Shown in pieces: positions 7,132-7,316 of a stretch of DNA of 7,316 bases (its first letter is position 1; every line of letters begins with the position of its first letter). Both the position numbers and the translations under genes were made by a program. The notes below the pieces were generated by a model that did no database searches, had not been told where the DNA came from, and worked only from the letters and a program-made list of their open reading frames with translations. Source of the DNA: Rhodanobacteraceae bacterium UBA703. Its GTDB lineage: Bacteria; Pseudomonadota; Gammaproteobacteria; Xanthomonadales; Rhodanobacteraceae. The stretch lies in NCBI GenBank assembly GCA_002297645.1, contig DBMH01000325.1, forward strand, positions 1 through 7,316, read 5' to 3'.

Positions 7132-7135
7132 AGGA
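7132..7135 (+). promoter_or_regulatory. Ribosome binding site of the downstream gene
   Basis: AGGA lies 7 nt before ATG 7143, within the 13-nt gap after the upstream stop. The gap is too short for a promoter or terminator, which supports co-transcription with the large secreted protein. Confidence 0.65.
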
Positions 7136-7142
7136 CTGCGAC

Positions 7143-7316
7143 ATGACCCGGACATCGACGAAACCCCGACGCGTTCTCCTCCCTGCGCTGCTCGCCTCGC
7201 TGCTGCCGGCGACCGCCTTCGGCGAGGTCGTGCTGACGCTGGACGACAACCACGAGTACGCCCGCTACGGCCAGACGCTCCACGTCGTCGTCACGCTGAC
7301 CAACACCGGCGGCAGC
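7143..7316 (+). CDS. Exported DUF11-like protein, N-terminal 58 residues (cut by window end)
   Basis: Open from ATG 7143 to the window end with no stop. Residues 1 to ~27 form a signal peptide: basic start (TRTSTKPRR), hydrophobic VLLPALLASLLP, then ATAFG. The mature start, LTLDDNHEYARYGQTLHVVV followed by TLTN, lines up with LVLDDGERTYVRYGEVVDYV followed by VLLAND near the C-terminus of the preceding protein. It shares LDD, Tyr, RYG and the alternating V/L strand before Asn, with a one-residue gap. This is the start of a DUF11/CARDB-like Ig fold. It begins 13 nt after the upstream stop and is probably in the same operon. Its total length, other domains and C-terminal tail are not visible. 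A secreted or surface protein is likely. Confidence 0.8.
   Translation, partial: MTRTSTKPRRVLLPALLASLLPATAFGEVVLTLDDNHEYARYGQTLHVVVTLTNTGGS

Noticed and set aside
3139..7146. A 1335-codon open frame on the plus strand, out of phase with the secreted protein
   Set aside because: It is an Arg-rich, low-complexity shadow of the real gene with no recognisable domains and no separate ribosome binding site.
3032..7249. A 1405-codon open frame on the minus strand, opposite the large secreted protein
   Set aside because: The translation is Arg/Ala/Gly/His-rich with no domain or signal peptide, while the plus frame has clear domains, a signal peptide and ribosome site. Long antisense frames are expected in GC-rich DNA and are extended here by the TIG repeats.

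Overview
The window is GC-rich DNA (about two thirds G+C by eye) with strong G/C preference at third codon positions. It looks like accessory chromosome of a gammaproteobacterium. The gene content (PQQ-type sugar dehydrogenase fold, LuxR-type regulator, large secreted beta-rich proteins) and the C-terminal tail FRDGF(E/D) on two proteins suggest Lysobacterales/Xanthomonadales, possibly a Dokdonella-like Rhodanobacteraceae. That placement is inference from family knowledge and could not be tested by a search.

Layout. 1-211: GC-rich leader with a 7-bp tandem repeat at the window edge and a strong Shine-Dalgarno before the first gene. 212-1912 (+): exported six-bladed propeller of the glucose/sorbosone dehydrogenase type, with a foreign-looking beta module inside the propeller, an Ig/Calx-beta-like C-terminal domain and a terminal FRDGFE. 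1913-2007: convergent intergenic region with two hairpins, one a perfect 9-bp stem with a UCCG tetraloop on the minus-strand RNA. 2008-2874 (-): LuxR-family regulator. 2875-3073: divergent intergenic region with the only AT-rich patch of the window. 3074-7129 (+): 1351-residue mosaic secreted protein (signal peptide, autotransporter-type passenger repeats, five IPT/TIG domains, a polymorphic-membrane-protein-like beta-helix ending in a choice-of-anchor-Q type segment, a DUF11-like domain and a FRDGFD tail). 7143-7316 (+): start of another exported protein 13 nt downstream, whose mature N-terminus resembles the DUF11-like domain of its neighbour; it is cut by the window end.

How they may work together. 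Three of the four genes encode exported, beta-rich proteins, and two share a tail motif. The last two genes probably form one transcription unit, and the divergent LuxR gene is positioned to control it. No defence system, CRISPR array, RNA gene, transposase or integrase is visible. The most interesting unexplained signals are the shared C-terminal FRDGF(E/D) tail, the module inserted in the propeller, and the recently duplicated TIG array.
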